DNA of 7,680 bases from positions 1-7,680 of the forward strand of contig JADFHG010000166.1 of NCBI GenBank assembly GCA_022567365.1. Reading direction: 5' to 3'. Position numbers and translations under genes: made by a program. The notes under the pieces are model-generated. The model saw only the letters and a program-made list of their open reading frames with translations. It was not told where the DNA came from and searched no databases. Source of the DNA: Planctomycetota bacterium. GTDB taxonomy: Bacteria; Planctomycetota; Phycisphaerae; UBA1845. Shown here piece after piece: positions 1 through 6,059 of this stretch (positions are counted from its first letter, which is position 1; each line of letters opens with the position of its first letter).

Positions 1-1789
1 TCATCGGAGGCGCGAACCACAACGGGACGATGTGTCCGAGATCGGTGTGGTCGTCGGATTCCTCGCAGTTTTCATCGATGATTGTGGCGCTCAAGGTGCT
101 CGGCTCGATCACTCCGTCGGAGTCGGACAAGTCGTCTTCAGGCCAACTCGCGACCAGGTCGCATGCGACAATCGGACCCATCGCGTCCCCCGCGATCGCG
201 ATGCGTGAATCGTCCAGCTCGTCATAATCGAAACTCGGGTCGCCGGGTGTGAGCCAGCTGACGGGAATCCGTCGAGAAGCGACCGGTTGACCGTGCTCGC
301 CCAATGGCAGCGCGCCCTCGACGAAATGCAGGTCGTTGGTCGATCCGTCGGGCACCTGATTGGGTTCATCGTCCGACGGGAACCTCGTCGTGGACAAATC
401 CGCGTTTGCGATTACCTCGGTCGGCAGTGCTGAACCGTCGTCCTTCATGCCGTGGCCATCGTATGTCGCTGCGCCATCCTCGACGCCGGGCACACCGAGT
501 TCGTCATGATCGCCGGTGGCCGTGTTAGCAACGAACGGCTGGTCCGTAGATGCGGTTGCGTTCGCTGTCGTGATCGGCACGGCCCCAAAGAAATCCGGAT
601 CGACAAACGGGTCTTCCCCCAAACAGGGCTCCTCATCGAAGTCCCCTGTGCCATCCGAGAGCACCGGTCCCCGGCCCATTTCGTATTCGGCTTTCGGGGC
701 GCTCACGAAATCGAACGTCCGCTCGGCTTCGTCCGCAAAGGGATCGTAGACGCCGTTTGCGGTTGCCGAGACCGGTCCATACGACGTTTCACTCGCGACG
801 TCGGCGACGCCCTCCTCGGTCGCAGTATTGGAAGCGAATGCGTCTTCCGCCTCGCCGTCCATCGACTCGCTCGCCGTATTGCCGATCGCCACATTGCCGT
901 TTTGCACGTCGTCGTGTTCGACGACCAAGTATCGTTTGTCCGCGTCCGCAGTTTCGATTTCGGTTTCGGTTCCCGTTTCGAACGCGTCGTCGGCCGGAGG
1001 CGTTTCGGCGAGTACGACCGTCGTCTCGTGGGCCTCATCCACCTTGCCGGGTTCTTCCGGTTCATTCGTGGCTTGCCGGTGGAGTCTCGCGTTGATCTGG
1101 GCCAGTTGCGTGCCGGCCGCGATAAACTGGCCGTCGATCTCGAGGGCCGAGCGGAAGGCGTTGGCGGCGTCCTCGTAGTGATCCTGCGCCCGATAGATGA
1201 GCCCGAGATTGTAATACGCGTCGCTCTCGTTGAGGACGGTCGCCAGGCACTCCCATGCCTCGTCGAAACGCTGGAGCTTACCGAGCACCAGCCCGAGGTT
1301 GATCTGCGCTCGTGCAAAGGTCGGGTTGAGTCCGACGGCCTTTCGAAGCTCGCGTGCCGCCGGAACCCACTCTTGCTGTAGGACGTATACGAAACCAAGG
1401 TTGTTGCGCAGGATGGCGCTGTCGGGCATGAGTTCGACGGCGCGCGCGAGCGCCTCGGCCGCCTCGACGTTGCGACCGGTCCTGCTGAGCACAAGACCCA
1501 ATCGATGATAGGCGGCCACATAGTTGTGGTCGGACATGACGGCGCGGCGGTATTGGACAATCGACTTCTCGAGGTATCTTTGCTGCTCGAGAAGCTGCGC
1601 GGCGGCGAAGAACGTCTTGGGGAGTATCTTGGGCGGGATCGCCGGTTCGACGTTGAGTCTCGCCTTCTCGTCCATCGCGGCCCACCTCGAACGTCTTTGG
1701 CCTGAGCCCGTGTTGTCGGTAACCGCGCATCCCGCCGCACCGAGTCCAACGAGCGCAAACACCTTGAACAGCATCGTCTTTCGTAGCAT
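1..1789 (-). CDS. TPR lipoprotein with long acidic tail (partial, cut by window edge)
   Basis: Reading the minus strand from ATG at 1789 gives 596 codons without a stop, running off the left edge, so the C-terminus is missing. The start MLRKTMLFKVFALVGLGAAGC is a lipoprotein-type signal peptide: basic n-region, hydrophobic core, candidate lipid-modified Cys21. A GAGG six bases upstream supports this start; an in-frame ATG at 1801 is the alternative. Residues about 60-224 form roughly five tetratricopeptide repeats, seen in phrases such as AAYHRLGLVLSRTGRNVEAAEAL, NNLGFVYVLQQEWVPAA, INLGLVLGKLQRFDEAWE and YYNLGLIYRAQDHYEDAANAF. From about residue 237 on, the chain is rich in Asp, Glu, Ala and Thr with no recognisable fold. 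It contains loosely repeated NTAT-like phrases (GNTAS, SNTAT, ANTAT) and DPF motifs, and is probably disordered or an elongated surface region. TPRs mediate protein-protein contacts, so an envelope scaffold role is inferred; no specific function is assignable. Confidence 0.82.
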   Translation of the reverse strand, partial: MLRKTMLFKVFALVGLGAAGCAVTDNTGSGQRRSRWAAMDEKARLNVEPAIPPKILPKTFFAAAQLLEQQRYLEKSIVQYRRAVMSDHNYVAAYHRLGLVLSRTGRNVEAAEALARAVELMPDSAILRNNLGFVYVLQQEWVPAARELRKAVGLNPTFARAQINLGLVLGKLQRFDEAWECLATVLNESDAYYNLGLIYRAQDHYEDAANAFRSALEIDGQFIAAGTQLAQINARLHRQATNEPEEPGKVDEAHETTVVLAETPPADDAFETGTETEIETADADKRYLVVEHDDVQNGNVAIGNTASESMDGEAEDAFASNTATEEGVADVASETSYGPVSATANGVYDPFADEAERTFDFVSAPKAEYEMGRGPVLSDGTGDFDEEPCLGEDPFVDPDFFGAVPITTANATASTDQPFVANTATGDHDELGVPGVEDGAATYDGHGMKDDGSALPTEVIANADLSTTRFPSDDEPNQVPDGSTNDLHFVEGALPLGEHGQPVASRRIPVSWLTPGDPSFDYDELDDSRIAIAGDAMGPIVACDLVASWPEDDLSDSDGVIEPSTLSATIIDENCEESDDHTDLGHIVPLWFAPPM

Positions 1790-1865
1790 GATTCGCCTCA
1801 TTGCATCTGGCCTCGTTACCCTTCCGGACCAAGTGATCGTGCGCGCTTTCGCACCATAACCAAAC

Positions 1866-1883
1866 CGCGGGCTTCAGCCTGCG
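1866..1883. repeat. Imperfect palindrome between the two lipoprotein genes
   Basis: The plus strand reads CGCGGGCTTCAGCCTGCG, a hairpin with CGC/GCG and GGC/GCC arms around a TTCA loop and one G-T wobble. It lies in the gap between the OmpA-like gene and the TPR lipoprotein gene, both on the minus strand. On the transcribed strand it is followed by GTTTGGTT, not a clean T-run, so it is at best a weak attenuator. It may instead be a copy of a dispersed short palindromic repeat. Confidence 0.4.
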
Positions 1884-1941
1884 TGGTGCCGCGAGTCAAG
1901 GGTCGTTGCGCGATTGCGCACCGTCACTCGGCATCGCCCAT

Positions 1942-2442
1942 TCACGCGCCGAATCCGCGTCGACCGCTGCCGCCGGTCGGCTCCACCGTCCCACGTTCGA
2001 GTGCGCTCACGGCCTCGGCGGCGGTCATGTTCCCTCCGCCCGCCTGCATCCGCGCGAGCTCGACACGATCCATGTTGCATCCCGTACTCGCGAGGTATTC
2101 CGCGACGTGCCCCAGCCGCGCGTTAAACATTTCCTCGTCGGTCATTCTGGTGTCGTATCGCACGACTCCTCCGTACACGTCCAGCAGGGCCGACATTCGG
2201 TCGAGCCTCGCCTGGCCGGTACTGCTCAGCTCCGCCGTGTGCGGAACGAAGTGAATGTCATATAGTGACATGTCATGCAAGATGGCGTTGTCGACCATAT
2301 AGACGAATCCGGGGTAGAAGTCCGCGCGCCTCTCGACGGCACGTGCGGGATCCTGGTTCCGGAGCTTGCTCTGTGGGTTGCAGGCCAGTAACGCCATGAG
2401 GCCGATCGGCAACAACATCAAGCCGCGATTCGTCGCGAACAT
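1942..2442 (-). CDS. Small lipoprotein with degenerate OmpA-C-like domain
   Basis: This encodes 166 residues. The start at 2442 is chosen because AAGGAG stands about seven bases upstream (AAGGAGACGAAAG-ATG); the longer frame to 2517 would add 25 residues and bury the signal. Residues 1-21 are a lipoprotein signal peptide with lipobox LLAC (candidate lipid-modified Cys21). Residues about 47-132 resemble the OmpA C-terminal, peptidoglycan-associating fold. Features are a hydrophobic strand and IHFVPHTAELSSTGQARLDRM, corresponding to the usual FxxxSxxLtxxGxxxLdxl. These are followed by LLDVYGGVVRYDT and NARLGHVAEYLASTGCNMDRVELAR. The helix that normally carries the LSxxRA arginine is about four to five residues short, so classical diaminopimelate binding may be lost. 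The tail (about 133-166) is Gly/Ala rich. Likely an outer-membrane-anchored envelope protein, perhaps co-transcribed with the TPR lipoprotein downstream. The family call is moderate. Confidence 0.78.
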   Translation of the reverse strand: MFATNRGLMLLPIGLMALLACNPQSKLRNQDPARAVERRADFYPGFVYMVDNAILHDMSLYDIHFVPHTAELSSTGQARLDRMSALLDVYGGVVRYDTRMTDEEMFNARLGHVAEYLASTGCNMDRVELARMQAGGGNMTAAEAVSALERGTVEPTGGSGRRGFGA

Positions 2443-2867
2443 CTTTCGTCTCCTTGCTGAGTGTCTTCGTTTCGGCCTACCGGCAGCGCCGTTTTGTTCG
2501 ACCCATGGCAGCCGCACGCCGGGCCGCGCGTTGGTACGTTCCGAATATCGTTCAATTCAAGGCGTGACCTTCGCAAATTTATCGGTCGCCGGTGTTCTTT
2601 TGTGCCCGTCGCAAACCGTCTCTCGCCCGTCCGATAAGCCCTCGCAATCGAGGGAGCCGTGCCGAAAATCGCTTTTCAGGGCTGGCGCGCAGCCGACGTG
2701 CAATCCCGTCGTGTGAACCCTCGGCAAGAATCAACACCGTGCGTCGAACGCGTCGTACCGCGTTCTTTGCACTGATACGCGCGCTGTGTCATGATGGTGC
2801 CGTCGACTCGAGGGCTACGGACTCACACGGCAATACTGGAACGCAGGCTATCGCGCTGGGGATGCGA
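2443..2867. other. Divergent intergenic region with three small tandem hairpins
   Basis: This spacer separates the minus-strand OmpA-like lipoprotein from the plus-strand dipeptidase. The dipeptidase frame stays open back to 2592, but that stretch is Arg/Ser-rich without family similarity, as expected of GC-rich noncoding DNA. Three hairpins stand in a row: CCCTCG-CAAT-CGAGGG at 2639-2654, GAAAA-TCGC-TTTTC at 2664-2677, and GGCTG-GCGCG-CAGCC at 2680-2694. They could be part of a 5' leader of the dipeptidase mRNA or be chance structures. I found no convincing sigma70 promoter for either flanking gene. Confidence 0.35.
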
Positions 2868-3959
2868 ATGACCGACAACCATCGTTCGAATCGGGCTGAT
2901 CATTTGCACAAATCCGCGATCGTGATCGACACGCACTGCGACACGACTCAGCGCCTCGAACAAAGCGGCTGGGATATCTCCAAGCGGCAAGCAGACGGAC
3001 ATCTGGACCTGCCGCGTTTGCGGGAAGGCGGGGTCAGCGCGGTGTTCTTCGCCGTTTGGGCGGCGGGTCCGCTCGCCCCGGGTGAGGGCGCACGATCCGC
3101 GCGCGCCCAAATCAAGCGCATTCACAAAATGGTCGAGACCCACCCCGACTCATTGACCGCGGCCCGCACCGCGGACGACGTCGAGTCCGCCCGCCGCCAC
3201 GGCAAGATCGCCGTGCTCATCGGGATCGAGGGCGGCTACCTGATCGAGGATTCGCTCGACGTGCTGGAAGAGTACCGCGACGCGGGTGCCGCCTATATGA
3301 CACTCACCCATGCGTTTCACACCTCTTGGGCGGATTCGAGCGGTGTGCACGAAGACCTCGCTCCGCGTCACGGGGGTCTTACGGCGTTCGGTCGGGAAGT
3401 CGTGATCGCGATGAATCGTCTCGCAATGATGGTCGATGTCTCCCACGTCAGTGATGCCACTTTCTGGCATGTCCTCGAGACCACGAAGGCGCCAGTCATC
3501 GCGACCCATTCCTCCTGCCGCGCCGTCTCCGACCACCGGCGCAACCTATCGGACGACATGATGCGGGCAATCGCCGAAACCGGTGGGACCGTGCAGATCA
3601 ACTTCGCCGCGGCGTTCATCGACGAAACCCATCCGCCGATCGCACGGGTTTCGAATACGAACTCCCTGACCGACCCGAGGGGCGGCGACCGATCAGCGGC
3701 GCACGCGACGCCGCTGAGCGTGCTGGTCGATCATTTCGACCATGCCATGCAAACGATCGGACCGGACCACGTCGGCATCGGTTCCGATTTCGACGGCGTA
3801 CCCGGGTTGCCGGTTGGAATGGAGGACTGTTCCAAGCTTCCCGCGCTGACCGCCGAGTTGCTCGCCCGTGGCTACTGCGAACTCGACGTCTCCAAAGTGC
3901 TGGGGGCCAATGTGCTGCGGGTAATGCGGCGGTGTGTCGAAGTCGCCGATAGCATGTGA
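2868..3959 (+). CDS. Membrane dipeptidase-type zinc peptidase (M19 family)
   Basis: The product is 363 residues, the usual size for peptidase family M19, whose members hydrolyse dipeptides with a two-zinc centre (renal dipeptidase family). All expected ligands are visible: H23 and D25 in VIDTHCDT, bridging E121 in IGIEGG, H193 in VDVSHVSD and H214 in ATHSSCRAVS, with the last two 21 residues apart as in the family. The catalytic-region Asp307 lies in GIGSDFDG. Other family phrases are LTHAFHTSWADSSG and RRNLSDDMMRAIAETGG. There is no signal peptide from this start, so a cytoplasmic role in peptide turnover is likely. The start at 2868 is preceded by GGGG six bases upstream; ATG 2862 is possible. 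The upstream open frame (to 2592) lacks conserved sequence. No gene partner is nearby, so the substrate (L-L, L-D, or other dipeptides) cannot be told. Confidence 0.93.
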   Translation: MTDNHRSNRADHLHKSAIVIDTHCDTTQRLEQSGWDISKRQADGHLDLPRLREGGVSAVFFAVWAAGPLAPGEGARSARAQIKRIHKMVETHPDSLTAARTADDVESARRHGKIAVLIGIEGGYLIEDSLDVLEEYRDAGAAYMTLTHAFHTSWADSSGVHEDLAPRHGGLTAFGREVVIAMNRLAMMVDVSHVSDATFWHVLETTKAPVIATHSSCRAVSDHRRNLSDDMMRAIAETGGTVQINFAAAFIDETHPPIARVSNTNSLTDPRGGDRSAAHATPLSVLVDHFDHAMQTIGPDHVGIGSDFDGVPGLPVGMEDCSKLPALTAELLARGYCELDVSKVLGANVLRVMRRCVEVADSM

Positions 3960-3998
3960 CGGGGGACCGATTCTCGAGTCGAACGGACCGCGTCACCG

Positions 3999-4027
3999 TG
4001 GACCTCCAGCGACCGCCACGGTATAAT
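3999..4027 (+). promoter_or_regulatory. Sigma70-type promoter for maf
   Basis: TGGACC at 3999-4004 (four of six matches to TTGACA), a 17-base spacer and a perfect TATAAT at 4022-4027. Transcription would begin near 4034, giving a leader of about 32 nt before the maf ATG. It lies just after the dipeptidase stop, implying maf can be transcribed independently. Confidence 0.65.
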
Positions 4028-4065
4028 GCCCCGCGGATCGAGCGCCGGCTCCAAGAAGGTACGCA

Positions 4066-4698
4066 ATGACGCACACGCCCAAGGACTCCAAACGGCTCGT
4101 CCTCGCGTCGGCAAGCCCGCGCAGGGCTTCACTCCTGACGAGCTACGGCTACGTGTTCGATGTACTCCATCCGCCGATCGACGAACCCGACAACATGGGC
4201 CTGACCGTACCGACCGCCAGTCAGGCGGAAGCGCTGAGCTACTTCAAGGCGAGGAGCGTCCAGCCCCTCGTGGAGGAAGGAATCATCATCGGTGCGGACA
4301 CGATTGCCGTTGCCGGTACCCGAACCTATGGCAAACCAGTCGATCGTGACGACGCCAGGGCCATCCTACACGCGCTCGTCGGCACGACCCACGAGGTCGT
4401 AACAGGAGTCACCCTGCTGAACGCCGAAACTGGGCGCCGTCTCATCCAGCACGACGCTACGGCCGTCACCATGCGCCCCATGACCGACGCACAGATCGAG
4501 GAATACCTCGACGGCAACGCATGGGTCGGCAAGGCCGGTGCCTACGGTATCCAGGACCACGGCGACACGTTCGTCGAGCGGATTCACGGCAGCTACACGA
4601 ACATCGTCGGCCTGCCCATGGAGCTGCTTGGCCGGATGCTCGCCGAATGGGGCTGTTTCCCTGTCGAACATGTACGACCGGAGCGTGCGGAAACCTGA
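4066..4698 (+). CDS. maf: Maf family nucleoside triphosphate pyrophosphatase
   Basis: This encodes 210 residues, a typical Maf/HAM1-like size. Maf proteins hydrolyse non-canonical or canonical NTPs to NMP and pyrophosphate, a cytoplasmic house-cleaning role that some members link to septum control. Diagnostic motifs are the N-terminal nucleotide-binding LASASPRRASLL (residues 13-24), GADTIAV with the presumed catalytic Asp78, and GKP at 89-91. Further motifs are HEVVTGVTLL at about 109-118, GKAGAYGIQ at 155-163 and GSYTNIVGLPMELL at 175-188. The start has AGAAGG about seven bases upstream and a good promoter. An extended C-terminal tail (about 195-210) is unconserved. Subtype (dTTP/UTP versus m7GTP) is not decided; KAGAYGIQ and the YGKP region resemble the YhdE-like group more, with low certainty. 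Confidence 0.95.
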   Translation: MTHTPKDSKRLVLASASPRRASLLTSYGYVFDVLHPPIDEPDNMGLTVPTASQAEALSYFKARSVQPLVEEGIIIGADTIAVAGTRTYGKPVDRDDARAILHALVGTTHEVVTGVTLLNAETGRRLIQHDATAVTMRPMTDAQIEEYLDGNAWVGKAGAYGIQDHGDTFVERIHGSYTNIVGLPMELLGRMLAEWGCFPVEHVRPERAET

Positions 4699-4744
4699 AG
4701 ATTCGGCGCGTCGCGAGACGGTCCCACATCCGTACCTGCAAACA

Positions 4745-4763
4745 ATCGATTTGGTGAATCGAT
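4745..4763. repeat. Perfect inverted repeat downstream of maf
   Basis: ATCGATT and AATCGAT arms of seven bases surround a TGGTG loop, 46 bases after the maf stop. No T-run follows on the plus strand, so it is not a classical terminator. It could be a protein-binding palindrome or a mRNA 3' stem. The rest of 4699-4917 holds nothing I can support. Confidence 0.4.
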
Positions 4764-4917
4764 GGGTGTGGGCAACCGATCGTCCGATAATGGTTCACCG
4801 ACTGGCAAAAAAAGCGCGGTTTCCAGGGGCACGTTGCCGGCTCTGGCCGCCGCTGCCGTGCCGCGTTCGCCGCCACGGATCCGGGTCTGGAGGCTCGGAA
4901 CCCCCTCCTCGGCCGAC

Positions 4918-4945
4918 TTGCCATGTCCTGAACGATCGCTATACT
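4918..4945 (+). promoter_or_regulatory. Strong sigma70-type promoter for rpmB
   Basis: TTGCCA at 4918-4923 (five of six) and TATACT at 4940-4945 (five of six) are separated by 16 bases. A start near 4952 would give a leader of about 47 nt ending with a good Shine-Dalgarno, which fits a highly expressed ribosomal protein gene. Confidence 0.7.
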
Positions 4946-4998
4946 TGCCGGACTTGCGATAACTGGACGACTGCGATTCGAAAAAGAGGTGCCCCGCG

Positions 4999-5307
4999 AT
5001 GTCGCGTGTTTGCTATTTCACTGGTAAGAAGACCCGCTCTGGACGGTCCATCGCCCGCAAGGGTAAGGCCAAATACCTGGGCGGCGTGGGGCGCAAGACG
5101 ACCGGCGTGACCAAACGCAAGTTCAAGGCCAACATCCAGCGCGTTCGGGCGGTCGTGGATGGCACGGTCTGCCGCATCAATGTCTCCGCGAAGGCCATTC
5201 GAATGGGTCTGGTCGTCAAGCCCGTCAAACGCGACTGGCACGGGGCACCGGCCACCGGCCACCGGCCAACCGGCTTGCCGGCGGACGCGGAAACGACCGC
5301 CGAATAG
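4999..5307 (+). CDS. rpmB: 50S ribosomal protein L28
   Basis: This encodes 102 residues. Residues 1-80 match the bL28 family, a structural protein of the large ribosomal subunit. The pattern is MSRVCYFTGKKTRSG at the N-terminus, then RKGKAKYLGGVGRKTTGVTKRKFKANIQ, the VRAVVDG strand, RINVSAKAIRMGLV and the basic KPVKRDW. The start is preceded by AGAGG about ten bases upstream. The gene stands alone, without rpmG (L33) next to it, under its own promoter. Residues from about 81 on (HGAPATGHRPTGLPADAETTAE) are an unusual Pro/Ala/Thr tail. It is partly encoded by three exact 7-bp tandem copies of CCGGCCA, so it may have arisen by repeat expansion and read-through into former noncoding DNA. Confidence 0.96.
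   Translation: MSRVCYFTGKKTRSGRSIARKGKAKYLGGVGRKTTGVTKRKFKANIQRVRAVVDGTVCRINVSAKAIRMGLVVKPVKRDWHGAPATGHRPTGLPADAETTAE
5248..5268 (+). repeat. 7-bp tandem repeat, three copies, in the rpmB tail
   Basis: CCGGCCA is repeated three times without interruption and is followed by the related ACCGG. It lies within the 3' end of rpmB. Because seven is not a multiple of three, a change in copy number would shift the frame of the C-terminal tail only, leaving the conserved L28 core intact. Confidence 0.8.
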
Positions 5308-5333
5308 TACATCTCGAGTGATGGGGCCGTGGA

Positions 5334-5404
5334 CAAGCGGTAGCTTGCCTGTGTTTTTCGTCCGCGCACCTCTCCCGCTTCCTCCTCGTAGCCGAGGCCT
5401 TTTT
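5334..5404 (+). terminator. Possible rpmB terminators (two weak hairpins with T-runs)
   Basis: Hairpin one is CAAGC-GGTA-GCTTG (5334-5347), followed after six bases by TTTTT at 5354-5358. Hairpin two is CCTCG-TAGC-CGAGG (5384-5397), followed after two bases by TTTTT at 5400-5404. Each stem is only five base pairs, but both lie just beyond the rpmB stop on the coding strand in a GC-rich background where T-runs are rare. The second is the better candidate. Confidence 0.45.
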
Positions 5405-6059
5405 CGTAGTGGCAGCCCCCTGCGCCGGCCGAAGCTGTGAGTAAACGCACGGCAGCGCACCTCGCACAGACGAAGTTTGCAAACGCCGCAAGCCCGGCAC
5501 GGATACCTCGCCCTGCTTCTACGAGGCGCATGGGGAGATCACCAGTCGGGCGGATGGGCCTGGTCAGAAGTCCGAGAGGGTGAAGCCGACCGAGGAGGAA
5601 GCCCGAACGCCTCGCGAAGGCCCGTGTATCAGGTCGACTGGCAGCAGGCGTATGGCGTTGGCCAAGGAAGGGCAAGCGGAGGCTTGGAGCGAACGCGACG
5701 GATACGCCCCGACGGGCTCCGGGGCGCGATTGCTGATGACGTCTGATCCGGTCATGGAATGCCATTACTCCTTTCGCAGCTTCCCCGGCGCACGCAACCC
5801 TAAAGCCGGCCGCACGTGTCCGCAAGCCGCGAACGTCGGGCGCCGAATCGTCGCGCATCGCCAGAGATCCAGGGACGGAGTCCCGCGAGGTGGTCGGCAG
5901 CGGCCAATGTCCGCAGCGGCGAGGGCCATCGGCTCCGCGGCGGTTCCGGCGGTCAACGATCGGCGGCTCGTCAGGAGGCTCGGCCTGATACCATCCCCGA
6001 GGTCAGTCATAACCGAGTCGAGGCGCCCGCGGGGCTTGGGGAGGCTTGACGAGAACCAC
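5405..6059. other. Convergent intergenic region, no supported gene
   Basis: This lies between rpmB (plus) and the beta-barrel gene (minus). Open frames cross it on both strands, but none shows a protein family, a plausible start with Shine-Dalgarno, or a normal composition; they look like GC-rich chance frames. About 5560-5770 on the plus strand is purine-rich with several short helices. One is a strong GC hairpin, CGCCCCG (5705-5711) with CGGGGCG (5720-5726). Another is ATGG-AATG-CCAT near 5754-5765. This stretch may be a structured RNA or a decayed element remnant. Between about 5770 and 6059 I see nothing. Confidence 0.4.

Noticed and set aside
452..1381. 309-residue plus-strand open frame
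   Set aside because: It lies antisense to the TPR lipoprotein gene; the minus-strand frame has signal peptide and TPR motifs, and this one has Arg/Val-rich shadow composition.
703..1832. Two minus-strand frames of 351 and 184 residues
   Set aside because: They are in the other two minus frames over the same TPR gene and are Arg/Ser/Pro-rich, with no motif; the true frame is the open one starting at 1789.
1861..1905. TTGACT on the minus strand (1894-1899) as a -35 box for the TPR lipoprotein
   Set aside because: At 16-18 bases spacing there is no acceptable -10 hexamer (TGAAGC at 17), so a promoter was not called.
4801..4815. Run of seven A residues as a minus-strand terminator
   Set aside because: No stable stem lies directly before it on the minus strand and no minus-strand gene ends nearby.
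5564..5755. Minus-strand frame containing RAPEPVGAYP, reminiscent of RidA-family N-termini
   Set aside because: Only about nine residues match and nothing in any of the three frames continues the family (no RRVGDLLFLSG-like strand); it is most likely chance within a GC hairpin.
5013..5858. 281-residue minus-strand frame over rpmB
   Set aside because: It overlaps the certain rpmB gene antisense and has shadow composition.
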